Source of the DNA: CAYJPK01 sp964372035
Lineage (GTDB): Bacteria > Desulfobacterota > Desulfovibrionia > Desulfovibrionales > Desulfovibrionaceae
DNA length: 30,615 nucleotides
Assembly (NCBI GenBank): GCA_964372035.1
Contig: CAYJPK010000019.1
Span: 1 to 30,615 of the forward strand
Reading direction: 5' to 3'
In this document: positions 7,957-16,122 of the stretch, in pieces
Layout: each line of letters opens with the position of its first letter
Position numbering within the stretch: position 1 is the stretch's first letter
Program-made: the position numbers and the translations under genes
The notes under the pieces: generated by a model
Seen by the model: the letters and a program-made list of their open reading frames with translations, nothing else
Database searches by the model: none
What the model was told of the DNA's origin: nothing

Positions 7957-9234
7957 TTATGAGATCCACTTAAGTGGAGCCAGCACGATAGACGGGAATA
8001 TAACCATAAGAGCAAGTAAAATCAACATTGTTACTAAATATGGTAATACACCTTTAACAGCCTCGTCAAATGGTAAGTGAGAAACGCCAGTGATAGCATT
8101 TAACACGTTGCCAACAGGAGGAGTAATTAAACCTATTGAACAGTTCAAGATAAACATAACACCGAAATAAACCGGGTCGATACCAGCTTCTTTAATAAGT
8201 GGCATAAATACAGGAACTAAAATTAAAACAGTTGGAGCTAAATCCATAACCATACCAACGAACATGAGGAATATCATAATCATTGTCATAAGTAAGATTG
8301 GTGAGTCAATAAATACGCTCATAGCTTCAGCCATCATAACTGGAAGCTCAGCAATTGTAATTAAGAATGCTGAAACAGATGCTGCTGCAACTAATAAAAT
8401 AACAATAGCAGTTGTTTCTGCTGCACCACATAAAACGTGATACAGATCTTTAAGTTTTAATTCACGGTAAACAAAAACACCAATGAAAAGAGCATAGAAA
8501 GCAGCAATAGCACCAGCTTCTGTTGGGGTGAAGATACCACTTCTAAAACCACCAACGATAATTACTGGTAATAATAATGCCCACCAACCCTCTTTAAGAG
8601 ATTGCATGATTTCTTCTTTTGAAGCTTTTTCAATGTCTTTTGTGTGAACTTTTTGAGATTGAATCCACCAAATAATAGCTAAAGCAGCACCCATTAAAAG
8701 ACCTGGGAAGATACCAGCTAAGAATAATTTGGAAATAGAAACACCACTAGCAACACCAAATAAAATAAATGGAATTGACGGTGGAATAATTGGAGCTATA
8801 ATACCACCAGTTGCGATAAGACCAGCAGAACCACCTTGCTGATAGCCAGCATCTTTCATCATTGGTAATAAAACCATGCCAAGAGCAGCAGTATCAGCAA
8901 CTGCAGAACCAGACAAACTAGCCATTAAAACAGCAGCAATAATAGCAACATAGCCTAAGCCACCTTTCTTATGTCCAATTAATTTCATTGGTAGGTCAAC
9001 AATTCTTTTTGAAATACCACCAGCGTTCATAATTTCACCAGCCAAGATGAAGAAAGGAATAGCCAAGAGGGTATAGTTATCAGCACCAGCAACAATGGTT
9101 TGTGCGATAATTTGGATATTGAACATATCTAAGTGGAACATTAAAGCCACAGAACAAACTAAAAGTGAAAAAGCAACTGGAATACCAATTAAAATTGAAC
9201 CAAGCAAACTAACTAAAAATATAACGACTGTCAT
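7957..9234 (-). CDS. dctM: TRAP transporter large permease, DctM family
   Basis: A 425-residue membrane protein with about twelve hydrophobic helices. It is the large (M) subunit that carries out sodium-driven uptake in TRAP systems. Family hallmarks are the N-terminal FLVSLLGSILIGIPVAFSL region, the loop SGSAVADTAALGMVLLP, and the helix pairs rich in GGIIAPIIPPS and CSIGLITPPVG that form the sodium and substrate sites. Its ATG overlaps the dctQ stop by four bases (ATGA), so the two are translationally coupled and presumably made in fixed ratio. M and Q are separate here, not fused as in the sialic-acid SiaQM of Haemophilus. Confidence 0.95.
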   Translation of the reverse strand: MTVVIFLVSLLGSILIGIPVAFSLLVCSVALMFHLDMFNIQIIAQTIVAGADNYTLLAIPFFILAGEIMNAGGISKRIVDLPMKLIGHKKGGLGYVAIIAAVLMASLSGSAVADTAALGMVLLPMMKDAGYQQGGSAGLIATGGIIAPIIPPSIPFILFGVASGVSISKLFLAGIFPGLLMGAALAIIWWIQSQKVHTKDIEKASKEEIMQSLKEGWWALLLPVIIVGGFRSGIFTPTEAGAIAAFYALFIGVFVYRELKLKDLYHVLCGAAETTAIVILLVAAASVSAFLITIAELPVMMAEAMSVFIDSPILLMTMIMIFLMFVGMVMDLAPTVLILVPVFMPLIKEAGIDPVYFGVMFILNCSIGLITPPVGNVLNAITGVSHLPFDEAVKGVLPYLVTMLILLALMVIFPSIVLAPLKWIS

Positions 9235-9698
9235 CTTACGATCTCCTGCTTAGCAAATGATTGGAATATGCGAATTATAATAATTATACTGATACAAACA
9301 CCAGCAGGAACACCAGCAAAGAACAACACGCCAACAGGGATATCACTAATTGGAAGTCGGTTAATCATTTCGAGCATAGCCAAACGCCAACAACCAATTG
9401 TTAACATTACACAACACGCAAGAACAACTAAGTTGTTAAAAATGTAAACGAAGAACTTCATACGAGGTGGCATTTTATCAAAAAAAGTTTCAACTTTAAT
9501 GTGAGTATTTTTAATATATGCAGAAATTGCACCTAAAAATGTTAACCACACAAAAAAGTAGCGAGATAATTCCTCACTAACTAAAATACCAGAGTTAAAT
9601 GCATAACGCATAACAACGTTTGTAAAAATCATAACAGCCATAACAGCAATTGACACTGCCATTAAAAACTGAATAATTTTGTTAAATTTCAATAACAT
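9231..9698 (-). CDS. dctQ: TRAP transporter small permease, DctQ family
   Basis: A 155-residue inner-membrane protein with four predicted helices, the Q subunit that supports the M subunit and docks the binding protein. The pattern NVVMRYAFNSGILVSEELSR, with a conserved arginine and glutamate pair between helices one and two, is typical. It is followed by FVWLTFLGAISAYIKNTHIKVE. GGAG lies 7 bases ahead of the ATG, and the site overlaps the end of the preceding oxidoreductase gene. It overlaps dctM by four bases. Confidence 0.93.
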   Translation of the reverse strand: MLLKFNKIIQFLMAVSIAVMAVMIFTNVVMRYAFNSGILVSEELSRYFFVWLTFLGAISAYIKNTHIKVETFFDKMPPRMKFFVYIFNNLVVLACCVMLTIGCWRLAMLEMINRLPISDIPVGVLFFAGVPAGVCISIIIIIRIFQSFAKQEIVR

Positions 9699-9711
9699 TT
9701 ATTTCTCCAAA

Positions 9712-10692
9712 TTATTTGCGGAAATTCTTTAAAATTTCATCAGCAACCCAACTTGCATTAACAGCACTTTCAATGCTACCAGGGCAAGTTGAAACACCAT
9801 TTAATTCATCAACAATTGATTGGAAAAATGGTTGGTGAACATGTTCAGGGTTTTTGATTTCAATTTCTTTTTTACCGTTTTCATTGATAACAATAATTGG
9901 ACTATCATTAAAGAATACAAATTCAATATGCCCTTTTGAGCCTACAATTTCAACATATTCTCTTTGATATTCGCAAACATAGCACCAAGAACCACTACCA
10001 ATTGTACCATCTTTGTGACGCCATGAAGCTACAACAGTATCTTCAACATCGTACATTTTAGCTTGGTTATTAGCAATGCCATAAACTTCTTCTACCTTAC
10101 CAAATAAATATTCAAAGAAATCAAGTGTATGAACGCCCATATCTAAGAATTTACCACCACCAGAAACTTCTGGTAATAAGCGCCAAGGAAGCTTGTTTTT
10201 GTCATATTCATCAGCAGCTGCAGGCATGTGTTGAATAGCACGAACTGTGCGAACTTCACCAATTTCACCGCTGTCAATTAATTCTTTAATTTTTACAAAA
10301 CGCTCCATAGCACGACGATAAAACGCAATGTAAAGTTTTACATTGTGTTTTTCACAAATATCAATAATTTCTTGACATTCGTGATGGTGCATAGCCATTG
10401 GCTTTTCAACACAAACGTGCTTGCCAGCTTTAGCAACAAGCTCGCTAAGAGCTTTGTGTGTTGATGGTGGAGTTGCGATATAAACAATATCAATATCTTT
10501 ATCAGCAACTAGCTCTTCGTTTGTATTATAAACTTTTGCAATTCCATGACGCTCAGCAAAGCCTTGAGCTAATGCAATATTAGCATCAGTAACTGCTAAA
10601 AGGGCAGAGTTATTGGCTTTGTATAAACCTGGGCCACTCTTAATATTTGTAACGGCACCACAGCCAATCATACCCCAGTTAATTGTTCTCAT
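9712..10692 (-). CDS. Gfo/Idh/MocA-family NAD(P)-dependent oxidoreductase
   Basis: A 326-residue cytoplasmic dehydrogenase with an N-terminal Rossmann domain (GMIGCGAVT, residues 7-15) and the family's catalytic lysine in the VEKPMA motif (E96, K97, P98). The C-terminal alpha/beta domain has DMGVHTLD (D184 and H188 as substrate and proton-relay candidates). Members oxidise or reduce sugars and sugar derivatives. The opening reminds me of a broad subfamily beginning GAVT..KSGP and is unlike E. coli YjhC (2,7-anhydro-sialic acid processing), so that role should not be assumed. GGAGG lies 7 bases ahead of the ATG. It sits between the yhcH-type gene and dctQ, which implies it acts on the transported compound or a derivative. 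Confidence 0.88.
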   Translation of the reverse strand: MRTINWGMIGCGAVTNIKSGPGLYKANNSALLAVTDANIALAQGFAERHGIAKVYNTNEELVADKDIDIVYIATPPSTHKALSELVAKAGKHVCVEKPMAMHHHECQEIIDICEKHNVKLYIAFYRRAMERFVKIKELIDSGEIGEVRTVRAIQHMPAAADEYDKNKLPWRLLPEVSGGGKFLDMGVHTLDFFEYLFGKVEEVYGIANNQAKMYDVEDTVVASWRHKDGTIGSGSWCYVCEYQREYVEIVGSKGHIEFVFFNDSPIIVINENGKKEIEIKNPEHVHQPFFQSIVDELNGVSTCPGSIESAVNASWVADEILKNFRK

Positions 10693-10721
10693 ATATAATC
10701 CTCCAAATAGGTTAAAGCCAT

Positions 10722-11195
10722 TTATTTTATTAAATCCATTTTAATTTTAACTACAATCTTTTTGATGTTCATAGGCTTATCAACAGCACCAGCAGGACGG
10801 TGAACGTCTTTAGGAAAAACAAGCACAAAATCATCTTTGTTGATAGTTACAAAGTTTTCATTTTCACAGTTTTCATAAAATAATAAGTCACGTTCAGCAA
10901 GTAAATCTTCTTTTACTTTATTATTTCCTGTTTCATTTGCAAAGCCAAATTTTTCAGTACCATATGCTACAGTATGAATATCAATATATTTTACGTGAAC
11001 TTCTGGCAGACATTCTTCGTATGCTTTGGTTTCTTTATCCATTACTTGAACAAATATATCACGTCCTTGAAGTTCATGAGAACCATATTCAAGAGACTCT
11101 AAATCAGTATCACGAATAAATCTTAAACCTTTAAGAATTGCTTCTGGTAGATAGCTGTATTCAGCCTCAATATTTTTTAAACTTCCGTAAATCAT
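10722..11195 (-). CDS. YhcH/YjgK/YiaL family protein (putative sugar-acid anomerase)
   Basis: A 157-residue cupin-like protein of the YhcH/YjgK/YiaL (DUF386) family. E. coli YhcH (NanQ) speeds sialic-acid anomer interconversion, and YiaL sits beside a TRAP system for diketogulonate. Family features present are an HELQGRDIFVQV strand, the EVHVKYIDIHTVAYG core with its metal- or substrate-binding histidines, and the C-terminal DDFVLVFPKDVHRPAG followed by IKKIVVKI. AGGAG lies 6 bases ahead of the ATG. As the first gene of the TRAP operon, it suggests that the imported ligand is a cyclic sugar acid whose anomeric form matters. No nanA, nanK or nanE lies in this window, so sialic-acid breakdown is not shown. 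Confidence 0.87.
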   Translation of the reverse strand: MIYGSLKNIEAEYSYLPEAILKGLRFIRDTDLESLEYGSHELQGRDIFVQVMDKETKAYEECLPEVHVKYIDIHTVAYGTEKFGFANETGNNKVKEDLLAERDLLFYENCENENFVTINKDDFVLVFPKDVHRPAGAVDKPMNIKKIVVKIKMDLIK

Positions 11196-11225
11196 ACTAG
11201 CTCCTAGAGTAGAATTTATTGATTA

Positions 11226-11248
11226 GCGTCATAATATTATCAAAACGC
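11226..11248. promoter_or_regulatory. Imperfect palindrome, possible operator of the TRAP operon
   Basis: A 23-bp imperfect palindrome (8 of 11 base pairs match, GCGT/ACGC outer ends, AT-rich centre) lies about 30 bases ahead of the yhcH-type start. It overlaps a possible minus-strand -10 (GATAAT). Position and symmetry fit a repressor site, but no regulator gene is adjacent and AT-rich sequence yields such matches easily. Confidence 0.28.
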
Positions 11249-11375
11249 AATCTTAATATAGTTTCAACACAAACCATATAATAAAATTAAAAAAAAATCA
11301 ATCGTTAAGAGTAGATTTTTTATTTATAAGAATGAGCTTATCTTTTGCCTGTATTTGACGATATATGAAGAAATT

Positions 11376-11418
11376 CTAAAAAAAAAGACTTGCATTTTCA
11401 AATTTAGCGCAAGTCTTT
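11376..11418 (-). terminator. Terminator of the nifU-nifS-dut-argD operon
   Basis: A 10-bp perfect stem (AAAGACTTGC with its complement at 11409-11418) and a 15-base loop are followed on the minus strand by a run of nine T. It lies 28 bases after the argD stop. Confidence 0.85.
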
Positions 11419-11445
11419 GAGTAAAAAAATAATTGTCTTAAAAAA

Positions 11446-12636
11446 TTAAAGAATTTCTTCAAGAGTTTCTAAGAATAAATCTAAGTCTGTTTCTGCAATA
11501 TTTAAAGGAGGTAAAAGGCGTAATACCTTTTCTTGAGTTAAGTTTAAAATAAAGCCTCTTTTAATTAGTTCGTCCCAAATAGGCTTACCATTTTCAACTA
11601 ATACAATACCTAACATTAAACCCTTACCACGAACTTCAGCAATTTTATTAGGTTTACGTTTAGACAGTTCATTAACTTTATTAATAAAATTTTCACCAAC
11701 TTTGCTAACGTGATCAAGAATATTGTCACGCTCCATAATCTCTAAAACCTTTGTGCAAGTTCCAGTTACTAAAGCACCGCCACCAAATGTTGTTGCATGA
11801 CTACCTGAAACAAAGCCTTTAGCAACTTCATTTGTTGCCATAATAGCTCCAAGTGGTAATCCGTTTGCTAATGCTTTTGAAGAGCTAATAATATCGGGCT
11901 TAATGTCATAATGTTGGAAAGACCAGTATTTGCCTGTTCTGCCCATACCACCTTGAACTTCATCGCAAATAAGTAAAATATCTTTTTCACGGCAAAGATT
12001 CTCAATAGCTTTAGCATATTCTAATGACATAGGACGAATTCCGCCCTCACCTTGAATTAGTTCAATCATAACAGCAGCAGTTTTAGGTGTTATTGCTGCA
12101 CGCATTGCTTCAATGTCACCCCATTCAACCTTTTTGAAACCTTCAGGAATAGGAGCAAATCCATCTGCAAATTTTTCTTGCCCTGTAGCAGCAACAGTTG
12201 CTAAGGTTCTACCATGAAAAGCACCAGTTAAGGTAATTATTTCATATGCATTATTATTTTTTACACGCTGTGAATATCTTCTTGCAAGTTTGATTGCAGC
12301 TTCATTTGATTCAGCACCTGAATTACAAAAAAATACTTTATCAAAATGACAAGTTTTAAGAAGAGCGCTTGCACATTCAAGTTGTTCTTCTTGATAGAAT
12401 AAATTACTAACATGTATTAATTTTTGAGCTTTTTCAAATATAGTTTGAGCAATTTCTGGATGTGAATGCCCTAAATTTGTAACTGCAATACCAGCTAAAA
12501 GGTCAATATATTCTTTACCATCAATATCAGTCAGCCTTGAACCTTTTCCGCTAATAACAGAAATAGGGTAGCGCCCATATGTGCGAAATAATAATTCTTC
12601 CTCACCTTTAACTAAATCATCAAACTTTTCACTCAT
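11446..12636 (-). CDS. argD: Acetylornithine aminotransferase
   Basis: A 396-residue class III, PLP-dependent transaminase that converts N-acetylglutamate semialdehyde to N-acetylornithine in arginine synthesis; the same enzyme can serve in lysine synthesis. Seen in the sequence are CNSGAESNEAAIKLARR (cofactor phosphate contact), ICDEVQGGMGRTG with the PLP-ring aspartate D225, and SSSKALANGLPLGA with the Schiff-base lysine K254. GEGG at residues 196-199 is typical of ArgD. Length is standard. It is the last gene of the minus-strand operon, 3 bases after dut. Close relatives acting on ornithine, GABA or succinylornithine share the fold, but the overall match favours ArgD. Confidence 0.9.
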   Translation of the reverse strand: MSEKFDDLVKGEEELLFRTYGRYPISVISGKGSRLTDIDGKEYIDLLAGIAVTNLGHSHPEIAQTIFEKAQKLIHVSNLFYQEEQLECASALLKTCHFDKVFFCNSGAESNEAAIKLARRYSQRVKNNNAYEIITLTGAFHGRTLATVAATGQEKFADGFAPIPEGFKKVEWGDIEAMRAAITPKTAAVMIELIQGEGGIRPMSLEYAKAIENLCREKDILLICDEVQGGMGRTGKYWSFQHYDIKPDIISSSKALANGLPLGAIMATNEVAKGFVSGSHATTFGGGALVTGTCTKVLEIMERDNILDHVSKVGENFINKVNELSKRKPNKIAEVRGKGLMLGIVLVENGKPIWDELIKRGFILNLTQEKVLRLLPPLNIAETDLDLFLETLEEIL

Positions 12637-12639
12637 TAT

Positions 12640-13095
12640 TTAATTTCTCCCCGTATGTCCAAAACCGCCAGCACCACGAGTTGTGCTGTCTAATTCATCG
12701 CATTCTATTAAATTCATTCTACAAATAGGCTTATAAACAAGCTGTGCAAAACGTTCACCCTTTGTAATTGTTTGCGTTATTGTTGAATTATTTAGGATAG
12801 ATACAAATATTTCACCTCTATAATCAGGGTCAATAACACCAACTCCTTGAGACACAACTAAACCTTTGCGAGTGCCTAATCCACTACGTGAATAGACAAA
12901 TCCAGCAATATCATTACTACTAGGAGCAACAATTATTCCTGTACCAATCATAATCCGTTCACCACTTTTGATAGTAATTTGTTCACAATCTAAGTCAGCT
13001 CTTAAATCAAGACCTACTGAATGATTTGTTGCATAACAAATACCGCCCTCATACATGGACTTGGCATCTCGCAAATATAAAATCTTTAAATCCAT
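12640..13095 (-). CDS. dut: dUTP diphosphatase (dUTPase)
   Basis: A 151-residue homotrimeric dUTPase that hydrolyses dUTP to dUMP and pyrophosphate, keeping uracil out of DNA and feeding thymidylate synthesis. All five family motifs are present in order: SVGLDLRA (26-33), YSRSGLGTRKGL (68-79), GVGVIDPDYRGEI (84-96, with the catalytic-water aspartate D89 or D91), KGERFAQLV (112-120) and the flexible C-terminal arm RGAGGFGHTG (140-149), which closes over the nucleotide. It lies between nifS (1 base away) and argD (3 bases away). Confidence 0.95.
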   Translation of the reverse strand: MDLKILYLRDAKSMYEGGICYATNHSVGLDLRADLDCEQITIKSGERIMIGTGIIVAPSSNDIAGFVYSRSGLGTRKGLVVSQGVGVIDPDYRGEIFVSILNNSTITQTITKGERFAQLVYKPICRMNLIECDELDSTTRGAGGFGHTGRN

Positions 13096-13096
13096 T

Positions 13097-14254
13097 CTAT
13101 TTCCTAAATGGCGAAATATCTCTTAAGGTTTTCACTATGTTAGGTAATTTATCTAAGGTATAGTCAATTTCTTCTTCAGTTGTATAACGAGATAGTGAAA
13201 AACGAATTGAACCATGTGCAAAAGAAAATGGAACGTCCATAGCACGAAGTACATGTGATGGCTCTAAACTGCCAGAAGTACATGCAGAACCAGAGCTTGC
13301 ACAAATACCATGTAAATCCATATGTAATAAAATTGCCTCACCTTCAATAAATTGGAAAGCAATATTAGTCGTATTCGGTAAGCGATTTTCAGTATCACCA
13401 TTAATCATAAGGTCAGGAATATTAGCAATAATGCCTTGCTCAAGCTTATCCCTAAGTCTTTTTACTTCGACATTTTCAACACCCATATTTTGACGTGCAA
13501 GCTCACACGCAACACCAAGACCAATAATATAAGGTGTGTTTTCAGTTCCAGCTCTACGGTTATTTTCTTGGTGACCGCCACGTAAAAATGGACGATAGCG
13601 AGTACCTTTGCGCACATAAAGAGCACCAATGCCTTTTGGAGCATGGAGCTTGTGGCCTGATAATGATAAATAATCTATAGGCATTGAGCTTAAATTAATT
13701 TCTTCTTTGCCAACAGCTTGTACAGCGTCAGTATGAAATAAAATTCCACGCTCTTTTACCATTTCTGCAATTTTTTGAATTGGAAATACTGTCCCTGTTT
13801 CGTTGTTTGCATACATTATAGATACTAACGCTGTATCACGACGCATTGAATCAGCTAAAACAGCTAAATCAATTTGCCCTTTATTATCAACATCAAGCCA
13901 AGTGACTTCATAACCTTTTGTTTCTAAATGTTGAAACATAGCTAAAATTGCAGCATGCTCAACTTTTGTTGTGATTAAATGCCTCTTTTCTGGTTGACTT
14001 TGAAGAGCTGCCATAATAGCAGTGGAGTCACTTTCTGTACCACAAGAAGTAAAAATAATTTCAGATGGCTCAGCACCAATTAAGCTTGCCATTTGCTCAC
14101 GAGCTATATTTATCTGTTTACCAACTTGACCACCAAAGGTATGCATACTTGAAGCATTGCCATAATAGTTTGAAAAATATGGTATCATTGCTTCAACAAC
14201 TTCAGGTGCAACCATAGTTGTCGCATTATTATCAAGAAAAATTATTTTGGACAT
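13097..14254 (-). CDS. nifS: Cysteine desulfurase NifS
   Basis: A 385-residue PLP enzyme that takes sulfur from cysteine and delivers it as a persulfide to the NifU scaffold for Fe-S cluster assembly. Key residues sit at the same numbers as in Azotobacter NifS: the PLP lysine K202 in SGHKLHAPKG and the persulfide-forming C325 in SSGSACTSGS. The short active-site loop marks it as group I (NifS/IscS). The ATG overlaps the nifU stop by one base (TAATG), with GGAGG inside the end of nifU, so the pair is coupled. No nitrogenase genes are in the window. The pair is probably the general Fe-S assembly system, as in other bacteria that use NifUS as housekeeping machinery. Confidence 0.93.
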   Translation of the reverse strand: MSKIIFLDNNATTMVAPEVVEAMIPYFSNYYGNASSMHTFGGQVGKQINIAREQMASLIGAEPSEIIFTSCGTESDSTAIMAALQSQPEKRHLITTKVEHAAILAMFQHLETKGYEVTWLDVDNKGQIDLAVLADSMRRDTALVSIMYANNETGTVFPIQKIAEMVKERGILFHTDAVQAVGKEEINLSSMPIDYLSLSGHKLHAPKGIGALYVRKGTRYRPFLRGGHQENNRRAGTENTPYIIGLGVACELARQNMGVENVEVKRLRDKLEQGIIANIPDLMINGDTENRLPNTTNIAFQFIEGEAILLHMDLHGICASSGSACTSGSLEPSHVLRAMDVPFSFAHGSIRFSLSRYTTEEEIDYTLDKLPNIVKTLRDISPFRK

Positions 14255-15108
14255 TATACTTCCTCCACGACAATATCTGATTCAACATGATCTTTTAAGG
14301 TATTTTCAATAAAATCATGAGCAGTTACACTTCTTGTGCGACATTCTGACATTTTACCATGTAGTTTAATTACAACTTTTGCGCCCGCAACATCTATGAG
14401 TTCAACGTCTCTTCCCTCTAACGCAAGGGCAGGCTTAATAACATCATCAATAACTTGAATGACTTTTTGCATTCTTTGCACATTTGTTAAAGCAAGCTTA
14501 GGTTTTAAGTTAAACTCTTGGTGTACTGGTTTTGGTGCTGTTGGGTTTTCAATTTCTTCATCAATTATTTTTTGGATAGCATCAAAGCAATCACCACAAC
14601 CACCACCAGCTTTTGTAAATGAGGTTACGTCTTCGACTGTTTTTAAACTGTTTTCCTGAACAGCTTTTCTGATTTGGACATCAGTAATGCCAAAACATTT
14701 GCAAACAAGTTCACCCTCATGACAATGCACTCTTTGCGGCTCGCCCTTATAGTCTCTAATAGCAGCTTCAAGAGCTTCTTGACCCATAACAGAGCAGTGC
14801 ATTTTTTCACGTGGTAAACCACCTAAAAAGCTTGCAATATCTTTATTTGTAACTTTAATAGCTTCATCAACATGCTTGCCAATAACCATTTCAATTAAGG
14901 CAGAGCTTGAAGCAATTGCACTTGCACAGCCAAAAGTTTGGAATTTTGCATCTTCAATAATTCCAGCATCATCTATTTTAAGGTAAAGTTTTAATGCGTC
15001 ACCGCAAGCTAAACTACCAACTTCACCAACTCCACTTGGATCTTTTATTTCGCCAACACCTTTTGGATTCAAAAAGTATTCTCTAGCTTTATCTGTATAA
15101 TCCCACAT
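14254..15108 (-). CDS. nifU: NifU Fe-S cluster assembly scaffold, three-domain
   Basis: A 284-residue modular scaffold. The N-terminal IscU-like domain has the three cluster cysteines C35, C61 and C105 and D37. The central BFD-type [2Fe-2S] domain has C136, C138, C171 and C174. The C-terminal Nfu-like domain covers about residues 213-284. In Azotobacter NifU the Nfu domain carries a CxxC that holds a transient cluster. Here the first cysteine position is methionine (M253) and only C256 remains, which I checked at codon level. The ATG at 15108 is chosen because GGAGG lies 7 bases ahead; a longer reading to 15153 lacks a site. It is the first gene of the nifU-nifS-dut-argD operon. Confidence 0.93.
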   Translation of the reverse strand: MWDYTDKAREYFLNPKGVGEIKDPSGVGEVGSLACGDALKLYLKIDDAGIIEDAKFQTFGCASAIASSSALIEMVIGKHVDEAIKVTNKDIASFLGGLPREKMHCSVMGQEALEAAIRDYKGEPQRVHCHEGELVCKCFGITDVQIRKAVQENSLKTVEDVTSFTKAGGGCGDCFDAIQKIIDEEIENPTAPKPVHQEFNLKPKLALTNVQRMQKVIQVIDDVIKPALALEGRDVELIDVAGAKVVIKLHGKMSECRTRSVTAHDFIENTLKDHVESDIVVEEV

Positions 15109-15138
15109 ATATTTCCTCCATATAGGATTTAAAAAACG

Positions 15139-15155
15139 TATTGTGAAAAACAATA
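15139..15155. promoter_or_regulatory. Small inverted repeat upstream of nifU
   Basis: TATTGT and ACAATA are separated by GAAAA, about 31 bases before the nifU start in the nifU-motA divergent region. It overlaps a possible minus-strand -10 (TATATT). It could be an operator for the Fe-S operon but does not match the IscR consensus I know. The rest of the 250-bp divergent region shows only AT-rich sequence with no clear promoter. Confidence 0.25.
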
Positions 15156-15358
15156 TAATGTCACTTTTAAGAAAATGAAAGTATTTTTTATTGATTTATT
15201 TAAAATTTATTATTAAGATAAGGGCAAATACTTTTGGCTAATACAGTAAAATAGTTGCAAGTCTTTGGAATTGTTTAACATTAAAAGACTAGACTTTTTA
15301 TGAATATTGCGTAAAATAATCTCGTTAGTTTTTATTTTTAACTCAAGGAAATATCGGT

Positions 15359-16120
15359 ATGGATTTAGCAACACTTGGTGGTATTATTACGGGGCTTGGG
15401 CTTGTAGTTGGTTCTATTTTAATGGGACCAAAGCCTGGTGGTTTTTTTGACGTTCCAAGTATGATGATTGTTCTTGGAGGTGCGTGTGCCTCTGTTTTTA
15501 TTACTTTTCCAGCTGAAGAAGTAATGCAAGCTATGCGTGCTGGAGTTAAAGCCTTTACGGCAAAAAAAGCAAAGCCTGAAGAAGTGGTTGATGTGATGGT
15601 TAAAATTGCAGAAATCAGTCGTCGTGAGGGCTTAATTGCTTTGGAAAAAATTCAAACAGATAATCCCATTTTAAAGAAGGCTATTTTGCTAATTGCTGAC
15701 AGTGCAGAACATAGCTTGATTAGGGCCACTGTTGCAATTGAGATTGCTTCTATGAAAAAAAGGCATAGCATAGGTATTGATGTATTTACAAAGCTTGCGG
15801 GCCTTGCTCCTGCTTTTGGTATGATTGGTACGCTTGTTGGTCTTGTTCAGATGCTTAGTAACTTATCTGATCCAGAAATGCTCGGACCTGCTATGGCGAT
15901 TGCTCTTATTACAACTTTCTATGGTGCGTTTTTGGCGAACTTATTTTTTAACCCAATTGCAGGTAAATTAAAAGCTCGTAGTATGCAAGAAGAGCATACA
16001 TTGCGTATTATTTTCGCAGGTGCTGATTCTATTTTGGAAAATAACAATCCTAGGCTGGTATATGAGAAATTATCTTCTTTCTTACCTCCTAAAGAACGCA
16101 ATCAAGGCGGAGGATCTTAA
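15359..16120 (+). CDS. motA: Flagellar stator protein MotA
   Basis: A 253-residue inner-membrane protein that, with MotB, forms the ion-conducting stator turning the flagellar motor. There are four helices (about residues 5-22, 33-50, 148-168 and 178-200). A large cytoplasmic loop contains the charged stretch ISRREGLIALE, which meets rotor FliG. The prolines that shape the channel in helices three and four (P151 in GLAPAFGMIGTLVGL, P199 in FFNPIAG) are present. The length equals the sodium-type PomA, but whether it uses protons or sodium cannot be settled. AAGGAA lies 8 bases ahead of the ATG. motB begins 2 bases after the stop. Confidence 0.94.
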   Translation: MDLATLGGIITGLGLVVGSILMGPKPGGFFDVPSMMIVLGGACASVFITFPAEEVMQAMRAGVKAFTAKKAKPEEVVDVMVKIAEISRREGLIALEKIQTDNPILKKAILLIADSAEHSLIRATVAIEIASMKKRHSIGIDVFTKLAGLAPAFGMIGTLVGLVQMLSNLSDPEMLGPAMAIALITTFYGAFLANLFFNPIAGKLKARSMQEEHTLRIIFAGADSILENNNPRLVYEKLSSFLPPKERNQGGGS

Positions 16121-16122
16121 TA

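Noticed and set aside
6949..11195. Labelling the TRAP operon as sialic-acid uptake (siaPQM/nan)
   Set aside because: Only the YhcH-type gene supports it. There is no nanA, nanK or nanE, the permeases are unfused and the oxidoreductase differs from YjhC, so a substrate-specific name is not justified.
13097..15108. Nitrogen-fixation island
   Set aside because: Only nifU and nifS are present, beside dut and argD. Many non-fixing bacteria use this pair for general Fe-S assembly, and no nifHDK-type gene is visible.
15109..15153. Longer N-terminus for NifU
   Set aside because: The GGAGG ahead of the ATG at 15108 and the Azotobacter-like numbering of C35 favour the shorter form.
15240..15275. Possible sigma-54 promoter (TTGGC, then TTGC) upstream of motA
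   Set aside because: The distance between the GG and GC elements is far more than the required 10 bases.
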